DNA of 64,000 nt, from the NCBI RefSeq assembly GCF_036324505.1, contig NC_086361.1, positions 5,467,196 to 5,531,195 on the forward strand, in the 5' to 3' direction. This stretch comes from Eleginops maclovinus (taxonomy: Eukaryota > Chordata > Actinopteri > Perciformes > Eleginopidae). The notes below the pieces were generated by a model that made no database searches, was not told the DNA's origin, and saw only the letters and a list, made by a program, of their open reading frames with translations. How positions within the stretch are numbered: the stretch's first letter is position 1; the number at the start of each line of letters is the position of its first letter. The translations under genes were made by a program, and so were the position numbers. Below are positions 24,001 to 31,702 of the stretch, in pieces.

Positions 24001-24385
24001 CAATCGCGTAGTGTGCACGCCACAACGACTTGAAGACTCCCGAGCGAGTTGTGTGGTGTGAACTGGCTAGCGATCGTACGACTTTGAAAGTCGTGTAGTC
24101 TGTGCAAGGCATTATGCTATCAAACTCTCTTAATTACTATCCTGGTAAATAATGTAATTGTATTGGTCAGTTTGGAACTTTACCATCTTAACTGTTTAAA
24201 TACACAAACAGCATTGTTTTTACTTCCATACTACAAGCTAATGTTTAGCTTTTAGCTGCAAAGCAGTCCAATATCGTTTAGATATGAATTAGCGTTAAAT
24301 CAACAAAACAAACAAAATAGTAAGAATAACAACCTGAAGGGTCTTGTGCCACTTCACTGGGCACGTCCGCCGTGCTGCAGTCCAT
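15038..24385 (-). CDS. DEK-tail-like nuclear protein built from repeated SDDEPL exons
   Basis: Not a gene I can name. Exons, transcript order: 24334-24385 (ATG 24383-24385), 21939-22064, 21731-21853, 21491-21643, 20808-20936, 20588-20713, 20380-20502, 20139-20291, 19853-20044, 19162-19281, 18320-18436, 15523-15696, 15190-15330, 15038-15099: 1,791 nt, 596 residues. Every internal exon is phase 1-1 and a multiple of three, so any can be skipped or duplicated in frame. Each carries an acidic motif (SDDEPLIKKKK, SDDEPLINLGKKK, SDEEPLSKLANK) followed by lysine/serine-rich sequence: CK2-like sites beside possible nuclear-localisation stretches. The motif equals one preceding DEK's C-terminal domain, and the last exons (KILSIMLERCDVEEARDIGL, KKIAENF) vaguely resemble that helical domain. 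No SAP box is seen. Nuclear role is inferred. Confidence 0.8.
15716..16430 (+). mobile_element. LTR-retroelement remnant (one LTR plus start of interior)
   Basis: Begins TGTCATGACC and runs to ATGACA at 16204, the TG...CA ends of an LTR, with an AATAAAG motif near 16128. It is followed by cgaactaagaatggacccagcag, matching the junction after the 5' LTR of the element at 26237. The interior is cut off near 16430 after a short 12-bp tandem repeat (gcctctgacct) around 16316-16355. No second LTR or target duplication is visible. It lies between exons of the SDDEPL gene. Confidence 0.75.
16462..16560 (-). pseudogene. Dead exon of the SDDEPL-repeat gene
   Basis: The tail of a repeat exon is intact (GKKKSTDKN, KKASPAAKKKKNTG, donor GTGACA at 16456-16461). 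Aligned by eye with exon 18320-18436, it has lost about 19 nt covering the D-D-E-P-L codons, and the acceptor CAG has become caattata. A Tc1 element is inserted 12 bp away at 16573. Inclusion would break the frame. Confidence 0.8.
16573..18222 (+). mobile_element. Apparently intact autonomous Tc1-like transposon
   Basis: 1,650 bp, flanked by TA (16571-16572, 18223-18224). The two ends match over about 29 bp (CAGTGGTATGCAAAAGTTTG and on). Each terminal region of about 210 bp has a second inner copy of the repeat (16763-16787 gtgcaaaagtttgggcaccc; 18009-18030 its near complement), the IR/DR structure of Tc1-type elements. It holds an uninterrupted transposase frame. It sits in an intron of the SDDEPL gene beside the dead exon. 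Confidence 0.96.
16972..17994 (+). CDS. Tc1-like DD34E transposase, full length
   Basis: Cut-and-paste transposase acting on its own flanking inverted repeats. The frame is open from 16936, but the ATG at 16972 (MGTSKQLSTDLKAKI) gives the usual Tc1 length of 340 residues. Order: two helix-turn-helix DNA-binding units (KIIQHYKLGEGYKKLSDRFK; later TSRELQQHLAADGVVVHRST), a basic linker (GRPTKIGERHRRR), then the DDE domain. Catalytic residues visible: Asp in WSDETKIELFG, Asp in QQDNDPKH, Glu in SPDLNIIENVW, with 34 residues between the last two. The glycine-rich box FGGGSIMLWGCV is intact. There are no stops or frameshifts, unlike the copy at 10147, so this is a young insertion that could encode active enzyme. 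Confidence 0.95.
   Translation: MGTSKQLSTDLKAKIIQHYKLGEGYKKLSDRFKLSVSTVRNVVVKWKATGTVRVKERCGRPTKIGERHRRRMVKMVTEKPQTTSRELQQHLAADGVVVHRSTIQRTLHQEELIGRVMCKKPFLSVNHKKSRMRYAKAHLDKPEAFWNKILWSDETKIELFGHNMNRYAWRKKHTAFNEKNLLPTVKFGGGSIMLWGCVASTGTGKLVKVEGHMNSLQYQEILDKNVLESVTKLKLRRGWIFQQDNDPKHRSKSTKEFMQKHRYNVLEWPSQSPDLNIIENVWIYLKKAVHARRPRNLTELETFCVEEWAKIPPARLKGLVCGYRRRLQAVIAAKGGNTKY
19654..19770 (-). pseudogene. SDDEPL exon lacking a usable acceptor
   Basis: Coding content resembles its neighbours (SDESSDDEPLSNLAKKNKQT) and the donor is good (GTAAAT at 19648-19653). At the 5' side, where an AG acceptor in phase 1 should stand, the sequence reads ggccggaaactctgatgaaag with no AG in frame. It is probably skipped, which costs nothing because all neighbours are phase 1-1. 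Confidence 0.6.
20095..21060. repeat. Tandem exon duplication, gene-3' copy
   Basis: Contains exons 20139-20291, 20380-20502, 20588-20713 and 20808-20936. The corresponding bases lie 1,351 bp further right in the second copy. From about 20503 to 20790 the copies look essentially identical, including intron sequence, while the outer parts (exon 20139-20291 and the flanks) show many substitutions. Confidence 0.92.
21440..22290. repeat. Tandem exon duplication, gene-5' copy
   Basis: Contains exons 21491-21643, 21731-21853 and 21939-22064, matching the copy 1,351 bp to the left. The fourth exon is represented here only by a 3-nt stub (22158-22160), but intron sequence on both sides of it still aligns. 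Confidence 0.92.
22158..22160 (-). other. Three-nucleotide micro-exon stub (AAG) between acceptor and donor
   Basis: On the minus strand the sequence reads ccatactcag, then AAG, then gtgagta. The paralogous copy has a 129-bp exon (20808-20936) ending in the same AAG before the same donor. A 126-bp in-frame deletion removed the rest while keeping a working-looking acceptor and donor. Whether the spliceosome can use a 3-nt exon here is unknown; skipping keeps frame. Confidence 0.6.
22781..24111. mobile_element. 1.33-kb non-autonomous DNA transposon with TTA target duplication
   Basis: Inverted ends TGCCAAGTTCACACTACACGA (left) and, on the other strand, TGCCTTGCACAGACTACACGA (right), with TTA on both sides (22778-22780 and 24112-24114). 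A 3-bp TTA duplication suggests a PIF/Harbinger-type element, but the ends are not ones I can assign. There is no transposase frame. It lies in intron 1 of the SDDEPL gene and is itself interrupted by a second element. Confidence 0.8.
23169..23711. mobile_element. 543-bp foldback MITE nested in the previous element
   Basis: Ends TACGGAAGCCGAG and, inverted, CTCGGCTTCCGTA, with a perfect 6-bp direct repeat CGACAC on each side (23163-23168 and 23712-23717). Inside, long inverted arms (about 23213-23335 and 23527-23685) are made of reiterated motifs like tatcacgagataac and ctttgttatatcgagataac, so the single strand could fold into a large hairpin. No coding capacity. Confidence 0.85.
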
Positions 24386-24788
24386 GTTGTTGCTCAGTAC
24401 AAGTTAATTAATCAATGCTCTCCATCCAAAACGCGCCAATCTGCTTGAACTACACTGCAGCTGTTAGCCTCTTCCTCACTTGGGATTGAGCTAAATTTGC
24501 ACTTTGTTGTGATTGTTGTTAGCAGCTTTTAAGTGTACTGGTCCACGATACTTAAACTACAATCACTGTGCCACAGAGTGTCTTCAAACAAATTTAAAAT
24601 CCAGTTTCTCCTGTCATCGTTGTTGTCATATGTACAGGTTTGGTTTGTTTTCTTCCGTGTCGTATTCTTTAAAAAAGTGGGCGAGGGTTGATGACGCTTA
24701 CTGGAGTACAGCGGCGGAGGGAGGCTGTTTGAGGGTCAGGGTGCATACAATAAAATGGGCACCAGCGTGTAGAACTGGTAGGGCAGCC
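24386..24788. promoter_or_regulatory. Presumed promoter region of the SDDEPL-repeat gene
   Basis: Sequence upstream of the ATG at 24383-24385, before the first transposon. No TATA box or clear start site can be identified by eye. Confidence 0.3.
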
Positions 24789-25097
24789 CAGAGGTGGAAG
24801 TAATACTCACATCTTGCATTTGAGTAGAAATAGGAAATACCAACGTGTAGCAAAAAGACCTTTGTTCAAAATGTTACTCAAGTAAAAATATTGGCAACTA
24901 AATATTAATAAAAGTACATGCAGATTGGCCCACTTCACAATCATATTTAGATGTTTTGATAATAATTATTGATGCATTATATGTTTATCAAAGCTGGTAA
25001 AGGGTGGAACTACTTTTAGTTACTTTATTTACTGCTTGGTAGATTGTGAATTTACTCCAGGTGTAACTAAAGTATTATTTAAATGTTGATTACAATA

Positions 25098-25098
<1 letters not shown>
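24789..25098. mobile_element. hAT-type MITE copy B, truncated
   Basis: Starts CAGAGGTGGAAG and follows the same consensus as the copy at 37709 (caatcatatttagatgtttt, tttatcaaagctggtaaag). It stops at the (CA)n tract, so its far end is missing. Confidence 0.75.

Positions 25099-25099
<1 letters not shown>

Positions 25100-25167
<68 letters not shown>
25100..25167. repeat. (CA)n microsatellite
   Basis: About 34 uninterrupted CA units. Confidence 0.98.
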
Positions 25168-25171
<4 letters not shown>

Positions 25172-25229
25172 TGGCCACTTTATAAGTAATATAAAATAAT
25201 ACAATAAATATATATATAAATGTTTATAT

Positions 25230-25620
25230 ACATCCCCGGAAAAAATTAAGAGACCACTTTAGTATTATCATTTTCTTATTTATAGGTATGTCTTTGAGTT
25301 AAAGATCAGAGCAGAATGGCCAGACTGGTACAAGATGATAGAAAGGCAACAGTAACTCAAATAAGCACTTGTTACAACCAAGGTATGCAGAAGACCATAT
25401 CTGAGTGCACAACATGTCAAACCTTAAAGCAGATGTGCTGCAGCACCAAAAGATCACACTGGGTGCCACTCCTGTCAGCTAGGAATACGAAACTGAGGCT
25501 ACAATTTGCACAGTCGCAACAAAACTGGACAATAGAAGATAGGACATATGTTGCCTGCTCTGATGTGTCTTGATTTCTGCTGCGACATTCGGATTTCTAT
25601 TTGGTTTCGCCAAGCCACTA
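25230..25620 (+). pseudogene. Tc1-like transposase fragment (N-terminal half)
   Basis: The frame at 25316-25573 reads MARLVQDDRKATVTQISTCY and later VPLLSARNTKLRLQFAQS and QNWTIEDRTYVACSDVS, which corresponds to the second helix-turn-helix and the lead-up to the first catalytic Asp of a Tc1 family common in fish. It stops right after the first Asp; the rest of the catalytic domain is absent. Confidence 0.8.
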
Positions 25621-26019
25621 TATATATTTTCCTTGTTTTGTCAGTTTAGCAGGTCAGTTAATTGCATTAACACCTGTTAAGTTGCTGTTATATTCATAAC
25701 CTAGTTATAAGAGATTTTTGATTTATAACTTGTCTTGTTTATAACTTGTCACATTACACTTACATTGTACATTTATACTTTATTTAATAATCCATACACT
25801 GCACTATAATGTACATAATATTCTGCGTTACATTTTGTAAATTCAATAGTCACTCAGATTACTTATTATTTATGTTCATATTCAACTGATACATATATAT
25901 ATATATGTATATATACACACATACATAATGCCGGTTTATTTTTATTTATATTTCTTCTGTAAGATGTTCATACTTTAGAATTCTTTATTTCTTATTTTAT
26001 TTTATTTCTATGTGCAATG

Positions 26020-26097
26020 ACGTGTATTGTATTGTATTTTGCTGCTGCAATGCAAACATTTCCCAGTCTGGGATTAATAAAGTAAATCTTATCTTAT
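26020..26097 (+). mobile_element. 3' tail of an L2/Rex1-type LINE
   Basis: The phrase tttgctgctgcaatgcaaac, then cccagtctgggattaataaa and short tttatctta-like repeats, is the conserved 3' end of fish L2/Rex-type retroposons as I remember it. The AT-rich stretch from about 25740 may be more of its 3' UTR. Confidence 0.6.
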
Positions 26098-27222
26098 AAT
26101 GTTTGTTTTGGATTTTTGGGTAAATAAAAAACCCAGTGTCATTAAACAACTCCTGTGTTGGTCCCTGACAATTGCATATAAAATGTGGTAGGGTTATTAT
26201 AGTATAATTATCTTTGCATGCATGTAGGACTGATATTGTCAAGATCCTTGTTTTGTGTTTATAGTTTCCTGTTTTACTTGGAAATGTTTTCCCTCCGTTG
26301 TGTCTGGTGTAGTTTTACTTCCTTTCTTTGGTTTTCCTTATGTCTGATTGTTTCATTGTTGTCACCTGTTGACTGGTGTTTCTGCCTCCCCTCCCCAGCT
26401 GTGGCTGGTGTTGTGATTAGTGTCTTTGTATTTAGTCCTGCTTTCCTTTGTGTTCTTAGTCAGTTCGTTGTCGTCCTTCACGTACCAAGTGAAGTATTTA
26501 TGTCCCGGATTTCCCTAAACTTTGTATTTTTGTTAATGGCTTTTTACAATAAAGGCACGCTTTTTGTTGAAATTGGTGTTCCACCTCCTTGTGCTGCACT
26601 TGGGTCCTGATTTACCCCCTCCCTGACAGAACGAACTGACCAAAGATGGACACAGCAGCTGATCTACACGAGGTGACAAACAAATTAATTTGCTTAAAAA
26701 ATGAGTGTCGATATGCCTCAAGTATAGAGGAGAGGCAGTCTTTCTTGTCCATGGCGCGCCAAGAACTGACGTAAAGGCCCTGGTTAAGGGGCTCATTTCC
26801 CGATTGGGTAAAAGACTTTACAGGTGATTATGAGACCTGATTCCCGGCCTGCTAGCTCCAGGCACGCTAGCCCTCTGCCCGTTCCCAACTTAGCTCCTCT
26901 TGTGGACCCCTTTTTGGGATCCCGCCTGGCCTTTGGAGGCCCGCGGAGCATTCAACAGGCTCAAAAGGGATGCAAGGCCCACGCTCCTGCAGCCAAGCCT
27001 CCTGCAGCCAAGCCTTCTGCAGCCACGTTTCTGGCTCAAGTTTTGGCCCTAGCAGCCGTGTTCCCGGCTGCAGTTCCGGCCCTGGCAGCCATGTTTGTCC
27101 TCGTCACCTGTTCTGCCGGGGGTCCCGCCAACTCCTCACCCCGTCGAGTCGGTGGTCCCTCCGAAACCTGTCCCGACGGTGGTCCCATCGATCCATGTCC
27201 ATTTCCATTTGGGGGTTTCGCC

Positions 27223-27380
27223 GTCCCATGTCCCTGTCCAGTCGGGGGTCCCGCCGACTCATGTCCCTGTCCAGCCAGGGGGTCCCGCCGACTCATGTCC
27301 CTGTCCAGTCGGGGGTCCCGCCGACTCATGTCCCTGTCCAGTCGGGGGTCCCGCCGACTCAAGCTCATGTCCCGTCGGTG
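27223..27380. repeat. 33-bp minisatellite in the LTR element
   Basis: About four to five tandem units of gtcgggggtcccgccgactc plus atgtccctgtcca, open in several frames because the unit is a multiple of three. This explains the overlapping long frames here. Confidence 0.9.
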
Positions 27381-27729
27381 GTCCTGCCAGAGTCGACGCC
27401 AGAGCAGATCTACTGGAGGGGCATTGGGTCATCGGCGGGGGGGCACTGCCGTTTGATAAATATGTTAACGCAGTGGCGACATCATAATCCAACACAGCAG
27501 AAATGCTATCAAAAAGCGAAACACGTTTTTCTTTATTATTATTAGTTTTTCTTTATTTGTTCATTTCCGTATCATGACACTTAGTCAATGACACTTAGGC
27601 GCCAGAGTATTCATTCTGGTTCAACTACGGTGGGGCTAACCCAAACAGCGATGGGGCTCAAATCAAAGCCATAATTTCAATGTGAATATATATTCAATAA
27701 AACAACACCCTCCCACAGCTAGAAACACG

Positions 27730-27775
27730 CACATGCAGACAGACAGACAGACAGAGGGAGAGAGAGAGACAGACG
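27730..27775. repeat. Short (AGAC)n/(GA)n tract
   Basis: Runs of agacagacagacagac followed by gagagagagaga. Confidence 0.85.
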
Positions 27776-27866
27776 GTATAGTTAATAGTTACGTTGTCCT
27801 AAAGCCATATATAGTCTACCACACAACAGCCAAGAGTCAAAACACATCTCCAACAAATTAAGTATG

Positions 27867-28362
27867 CTAATTAGGCAACAATACCACAGCAAGGAAGAGC
27901 ACCACCACTACCCAAAAAATGTCGGCAGGCGAAGCACAAAGTTGCGTCCATCTCAACCGAATATTCAAGCCAGCTGTATGTGCCAAACCAGGCAGCATTG
28001 AAAGATCTCTGCAGCCTTGAAGGGTACATTTTCCTGAAGGGGCACCGCGGTCCATCCCCAGGTCGTTGGCTAATGTCAGTGGTAGCATTAGCATCATGGC
28101 CAGAGTCCGTGCCCGCAGTGGTTGGCTGTGGCTGGCCATGCCAGCCCCTTTCCTCGTCCTCTTCCTCCTGTTCCTGCTGCATCCCCTGCTCCATCTCCTC
28201 TTCTTTTTGCTCATCTTCGTCCGGCCGAGCCTGGCACATGGAAGATGCGGGACCAGAGTGGTCGTCTTCCCCTGCAGGTGTCAAAGGTATGTCCTTATCC
28301 AACATGCCCGCCACCGCCATCTGTTGTTCTGTCCGACGACGTTTAAAAACAAATGTATCCAT
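27867..28362 (-). pseudogene. 5' fragment of a ZMYM/hAT-type transposase (TTF-type zinc finger)
   Basis: The frame from ATG 28360-28362 reads MDTFVFKRRRTEQQMAVAG, an acidic glutamine-rich linker (QKEEEMEQGMQQEQEEEDEE), then QRSFNAAWFGTYSWLEYSVE and ATLCFACRHF. The last two are the start of the TTF-type zinc finger of ZMYM-like/hAT transposases. It breaks off at 27871, just after that finger begins. It sits inside the LTR element, so it arrived as a nested insertion and lost the dimerisation and catalytic parts. Confidence 0.75.
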
Positions 28363-29374
28363 GATAAAGTTTGACCTGAGCTTAATAGGCTACGAGCACA
28401 ATAGAACTTCCGGTTAACTTCCGTGTGTTGAGTGTACGCTGGACTACTTCCGGTAGGTTGTGTTGTTGTGGAGATTGGAGATGCTAGTTTAGAGTAGCTA
28501 GCTGCTAATAATTTGATTGACAAATGGATTCGGGATTTGGGACAACAGCTTAGATTTCGGGACTGTCCCGAATTTTTCGGGACGTCTGGTCAGCCTAAGC
28601 TCATGTCCTGCCGGTAGTCCTGCGGATGCCAGCACTACCGGCGGTCCAGCCGAAGCCACCTCCTGCCTCTACGGGGGTCCCGCCGACGCCAGTAAAAAAA
28701 ATAGCTTCAGTAATTTACATATTTTTTTGCATTTTCTCTTAACAAAATATAAAACAGTAGTTCATGTTTTAAACATTTTACAGTTTTTGTACAGGTTTTG
28801 CCAAATAATGAAGGAAATAAAACACATAAAACACCAGGTCCATCCAAAGCCATCTCCTGCCCCTTCGGGAGTCACGCAGACGTCAGTACCAAAGGGGGGC
28901 CCGCCGACAACAGCTCATCTCCCGTCGGGGGTCCCGCCAACTTGTATTCTTGTTTCATCGGTGGCCCTGCTGCCTCCTGCTCCAGGTGCTCCATACCTTC
29001 CTCCGGAGCGGTCCCGCCGGCCTCCTGCCCGTCCTCCAGAGGGTTCCCATTGCGGCCTGCGTTGGCCTCCAGTCCGTAGTCCAGAGGTGTCTCACCATCC
29101 TCCAGCCCGTCCTGCAGCCCGTCCTCCGATGCTGTCTCGCAACTTCCAGGCCGTCCTTCGGAGCTGCCTCATCATCCTCCGGAGCTATTCCGCCGTCCTC
29201 CTGGCCGTCCTCCAGAGTTCCCTCGCCTTGGCCTCCGCCCATGCCTCCAGCCTCCGGAGTTCCCTCGCTGTGGTCTACACCCCTGTCTCAGTCCCCCGGA
29301 GTTCCATCACCGTGGTCTACGCCCATGTCTCCGACCCCCTCGGTTCCCATGCCACAAGCCCTGTCCATGTCTCA

Positions 29375-29620
29375 TCATCTGCCTTGCCCCCGGGCCGTCC
29401 GCGTGAGATACCCTTCTCGTCCTCTGCCTTGCCCCCGGGCCGTCCGCCCGAGATACCCTTCTCGTCCTCTGCCTTGCCCCCTTGTCGTCCGCCCGAGATA
29501 CCCTTCTCGTCCTGTGCCTTGCCCCCAGGCCGTCCGCCCGAGACACCCTTCTCGTCCTCTGCTTTGCCCCCGGGTCGTCCGCCCGAGACACACTTCTGTT
29601 CTCTGACTGGCCCCCGGGCG
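29375..29620. repeat. 45-bp minisatellite in the LTR element
   Basis: Five units built on tctgccttgcccccgggccg, tccgcccgag and atacccttctcgtcc, with scattered substitutions. All frames stay open because 45 is divisible by three, and this produces several spurious proline- or arginine-rich frames on both strands. Confidence 0.92.
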
Positions 29621-29875
29621 GCCACCCCTCCCCAACTGTGGCTTGTGTTGTGATAAGTGTCTTTATTTAGTGTTGCTTTCCCTTGTGTTCTTAGTGAATT
29701 CTTTGTCGTCCTTCACGTACGTACCAAGTGAAGTATTTATCATGTCCCGGATTTCCCTAAAGTTTGTATTTTTGTTAACGGCTTTTTATAATAAAGGCAC
29801 GCTTTTTGTTTAAATTGGTATTCCGCCTCCTTGTGCTGCACTTGGGTCCTAATCTTTCCCCTCCCTGACAGATAT

Positions 29876-30550
29876 TTGTTATTCAACTTTTTTTTTTAAT
29901 CTCATATAGGCTACCCCCTGCAGTAGACGAATCCAAAGTACAAATGTAGGTATTTGTAATCCCAGTTGAGAAAAAGCTTAAAGCAATTAAAATTCAGAAT
30001 CAAGTTTGTTTAACATAGCCTACAAGGAATTTGCTTTGGTGTCTGTTGGTGCACACATAAACAATCTGAGAAACTCATTTGCAATAGTAGGTAAAAAATG
30101 GATAATAAAATGAAGTATTTTTAAGAAACTATTTGGCATTTAAAAAGAATAAAGACAAGTATTTACACCACATTTTAATAAACAAAGAATCTTTGCTGAA
30201 AGCTAAAAAACTAAAACACTTGTGGTAAACTACAGTGTATAATTCAAGTCACCATAAAGCAAAAGCTAATACAAAAATAAAAAGAATGTTATTCTCTACA
30301 AGGCTATTCTGTATTGTATGTGTTACTAAATTATTTTTATTTGCAGAATCTTAGCTGCCCAGCCCCTTATTCTGTGGCATGAAACCACATAGTCTTTCAT
30401 TTGTTTGATATTTCTCCATAAAACAGTAATAATCCATCGTTTTTCTAATGTTTCTGAACATGATATTATTTTCAACAAATTGTTTAAACAGTCAATATAT
30501 TTATTTTCTTATGTATTTTGGAAAACGGACCATATCCGCCATGACGTGTT
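29876..30550. other. AT-rich intergenic sequence before the tektin gene
   Basis: No supported gene or recognised repeat. Confidence 0.4.
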
Positions 30551-30554
30551 CTAC

Positions 30555-30568
30555 GTTGCCACAGTAAC
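30555..30568 (+). promoter_or_regulatory. RFX X-box in the tektin-1-like promoter
   Basis: GTTGCC-AC-AGTAAC fits the X-box consensus GTNRCC(0-3N)RGYAAC at every constrained position. RFX factors drive ciliary genes through such sites close to the start of transcription. A non-coding first exon ends about 100 bp downstream (donor GTATGG at 30673), so the spacing suits function. A TGACGT half-site lies at 30542-30547. Confidence 0.8.
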
Positions 30569-31702
30569 CATTTGTTTTGGTACACTGTTGAGAGGCAGTT
30601 CGGCCGTCGAAACCATAGACGGTATCCACACCGACACTTTTAGCCGGGGGTTTTTCAACTGCAAGTAATAAGGTATGGTATTAAATGCGTCTTTTTGAGT
30701 ATTTTTGTAACGCTAGTGAAAAAAAAAACACGTTTCTTATGTCCGTTTTTCACAAAGATAGTTAAAATTGTGTAAACCACGTTGTTTCGGGCTTGCTAAC
30801 GTAAACAAAACATGTAACTGTTTAAAATGTTAACTACACTAATTGTCTGGGCTACAATCATAACGTTTCTAATGTTGTTTCACAATGAAATGTAAGTTAT
30901 GCACTCTTCATGCTGCACACATAGTATGTGATGGACATTAAAAGATGTAGTTGAATATTATAACAACTAAATCGAAATTCTTAAAGCTACAAAGTAAACA
31001 CTAAAGAGGGGAGTTTTATGATTTACATAGGAATGATGCTTGGTGCTCAAACATAATCAAAGTTGATCAGCAATGCTTCCATTATTTTTATTATTTTTTC
31101 TTTCAAACATTTCAACCAAGAAGTGTTGCGGAAAAAATAGACCACTGCAGCATTATCAGTTTCTCTTGTCTTATTATTTATAGGTAGTTCAATTTAAAAA
31201 AACTTTTAAAAAAAATTGTATTCTATAAACTACTGACAATTTGTGTCTGTGTTGGAATTCAACAGACACTGGAATGGCTGCCAACCAAACATGTAGAAAT
31301 AAAGATTTAAGAAAAATTTGGACTGGTCTCTTAATTTTTTCCAGAGCTGTATACTCTTACAGTGGCAGGTCATATTTAGGCAAATGTCACACTGTCTGTG
31401 GCAAAAGATGGCCAGTGTGTTCGTTGCTGCAGTGTACATTCCTCCTGAAGAAAATATATTTCTTTTTTAATCAATTTAGAAATGCATTATAATTTTGAAT
31501 CAATGCTAATAATTGAAACTTGATCCCTGAAGATAAGGAGATTTTGGTTTCTAGGTCCAAGATACAATACATTTGCACTGGATGTGATTATGTGTTCATT
31601 TCCCTTTACTTTAGAAGTGCTTTCCTTAATCTTTCACCATAACGCAACCACATTTCCAATAATTTGTTCAATTTTGTTTTTAGTGCTGACCAGAGGCGCA
31701 TA

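Larger units (their letters stand above)
26237..29870 (+). mobile_element. 3.6-kb non-autonomous LTR retroelement with nested insertion
   Basis: Starts TGTCAAG and ends CTGACA, with a perfect 5-bp target duplication GATAT (26232-26236 and 29871-29875). The 5' LTR is 26237-26628 with AATAAAGGCACGC near 26549. The right end (29626-29870) repeats the last 240 bp or so of that LTR, including AATAAAGGCACGC, while the first 150 bp of the 3' LTR are missing. The interior begins gaacgaactgaccaaagatg and is GC-rich and repetitive with no gag-pol homology. It contains two minisatellites, an AT-rich insert near 28700-28840 and a hAT transposase fragment. Confidence 0.88.

Noticed and set aside
26824..27545. 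Overlapping 110-210-codon frames on both strands
   Set aside because: Caused by the 33-bp minisatellite inside the LTR element, with no domain or codon signal.
29375..29620. Regular repeats considered as a CRISPR array
   Set aside because: The units are contiguous with no unique spacers, and the context is a vertebrate LTR element.
28517..29653. 378-codon open frame, proline/serine-rich, plus strand
   Set aside because: It runs through the 45-bp minisatellite and GC-rich interior of an LTR element; several frames on both strands are open there because the repeat unit is a multiple of three. No homology is recognised.
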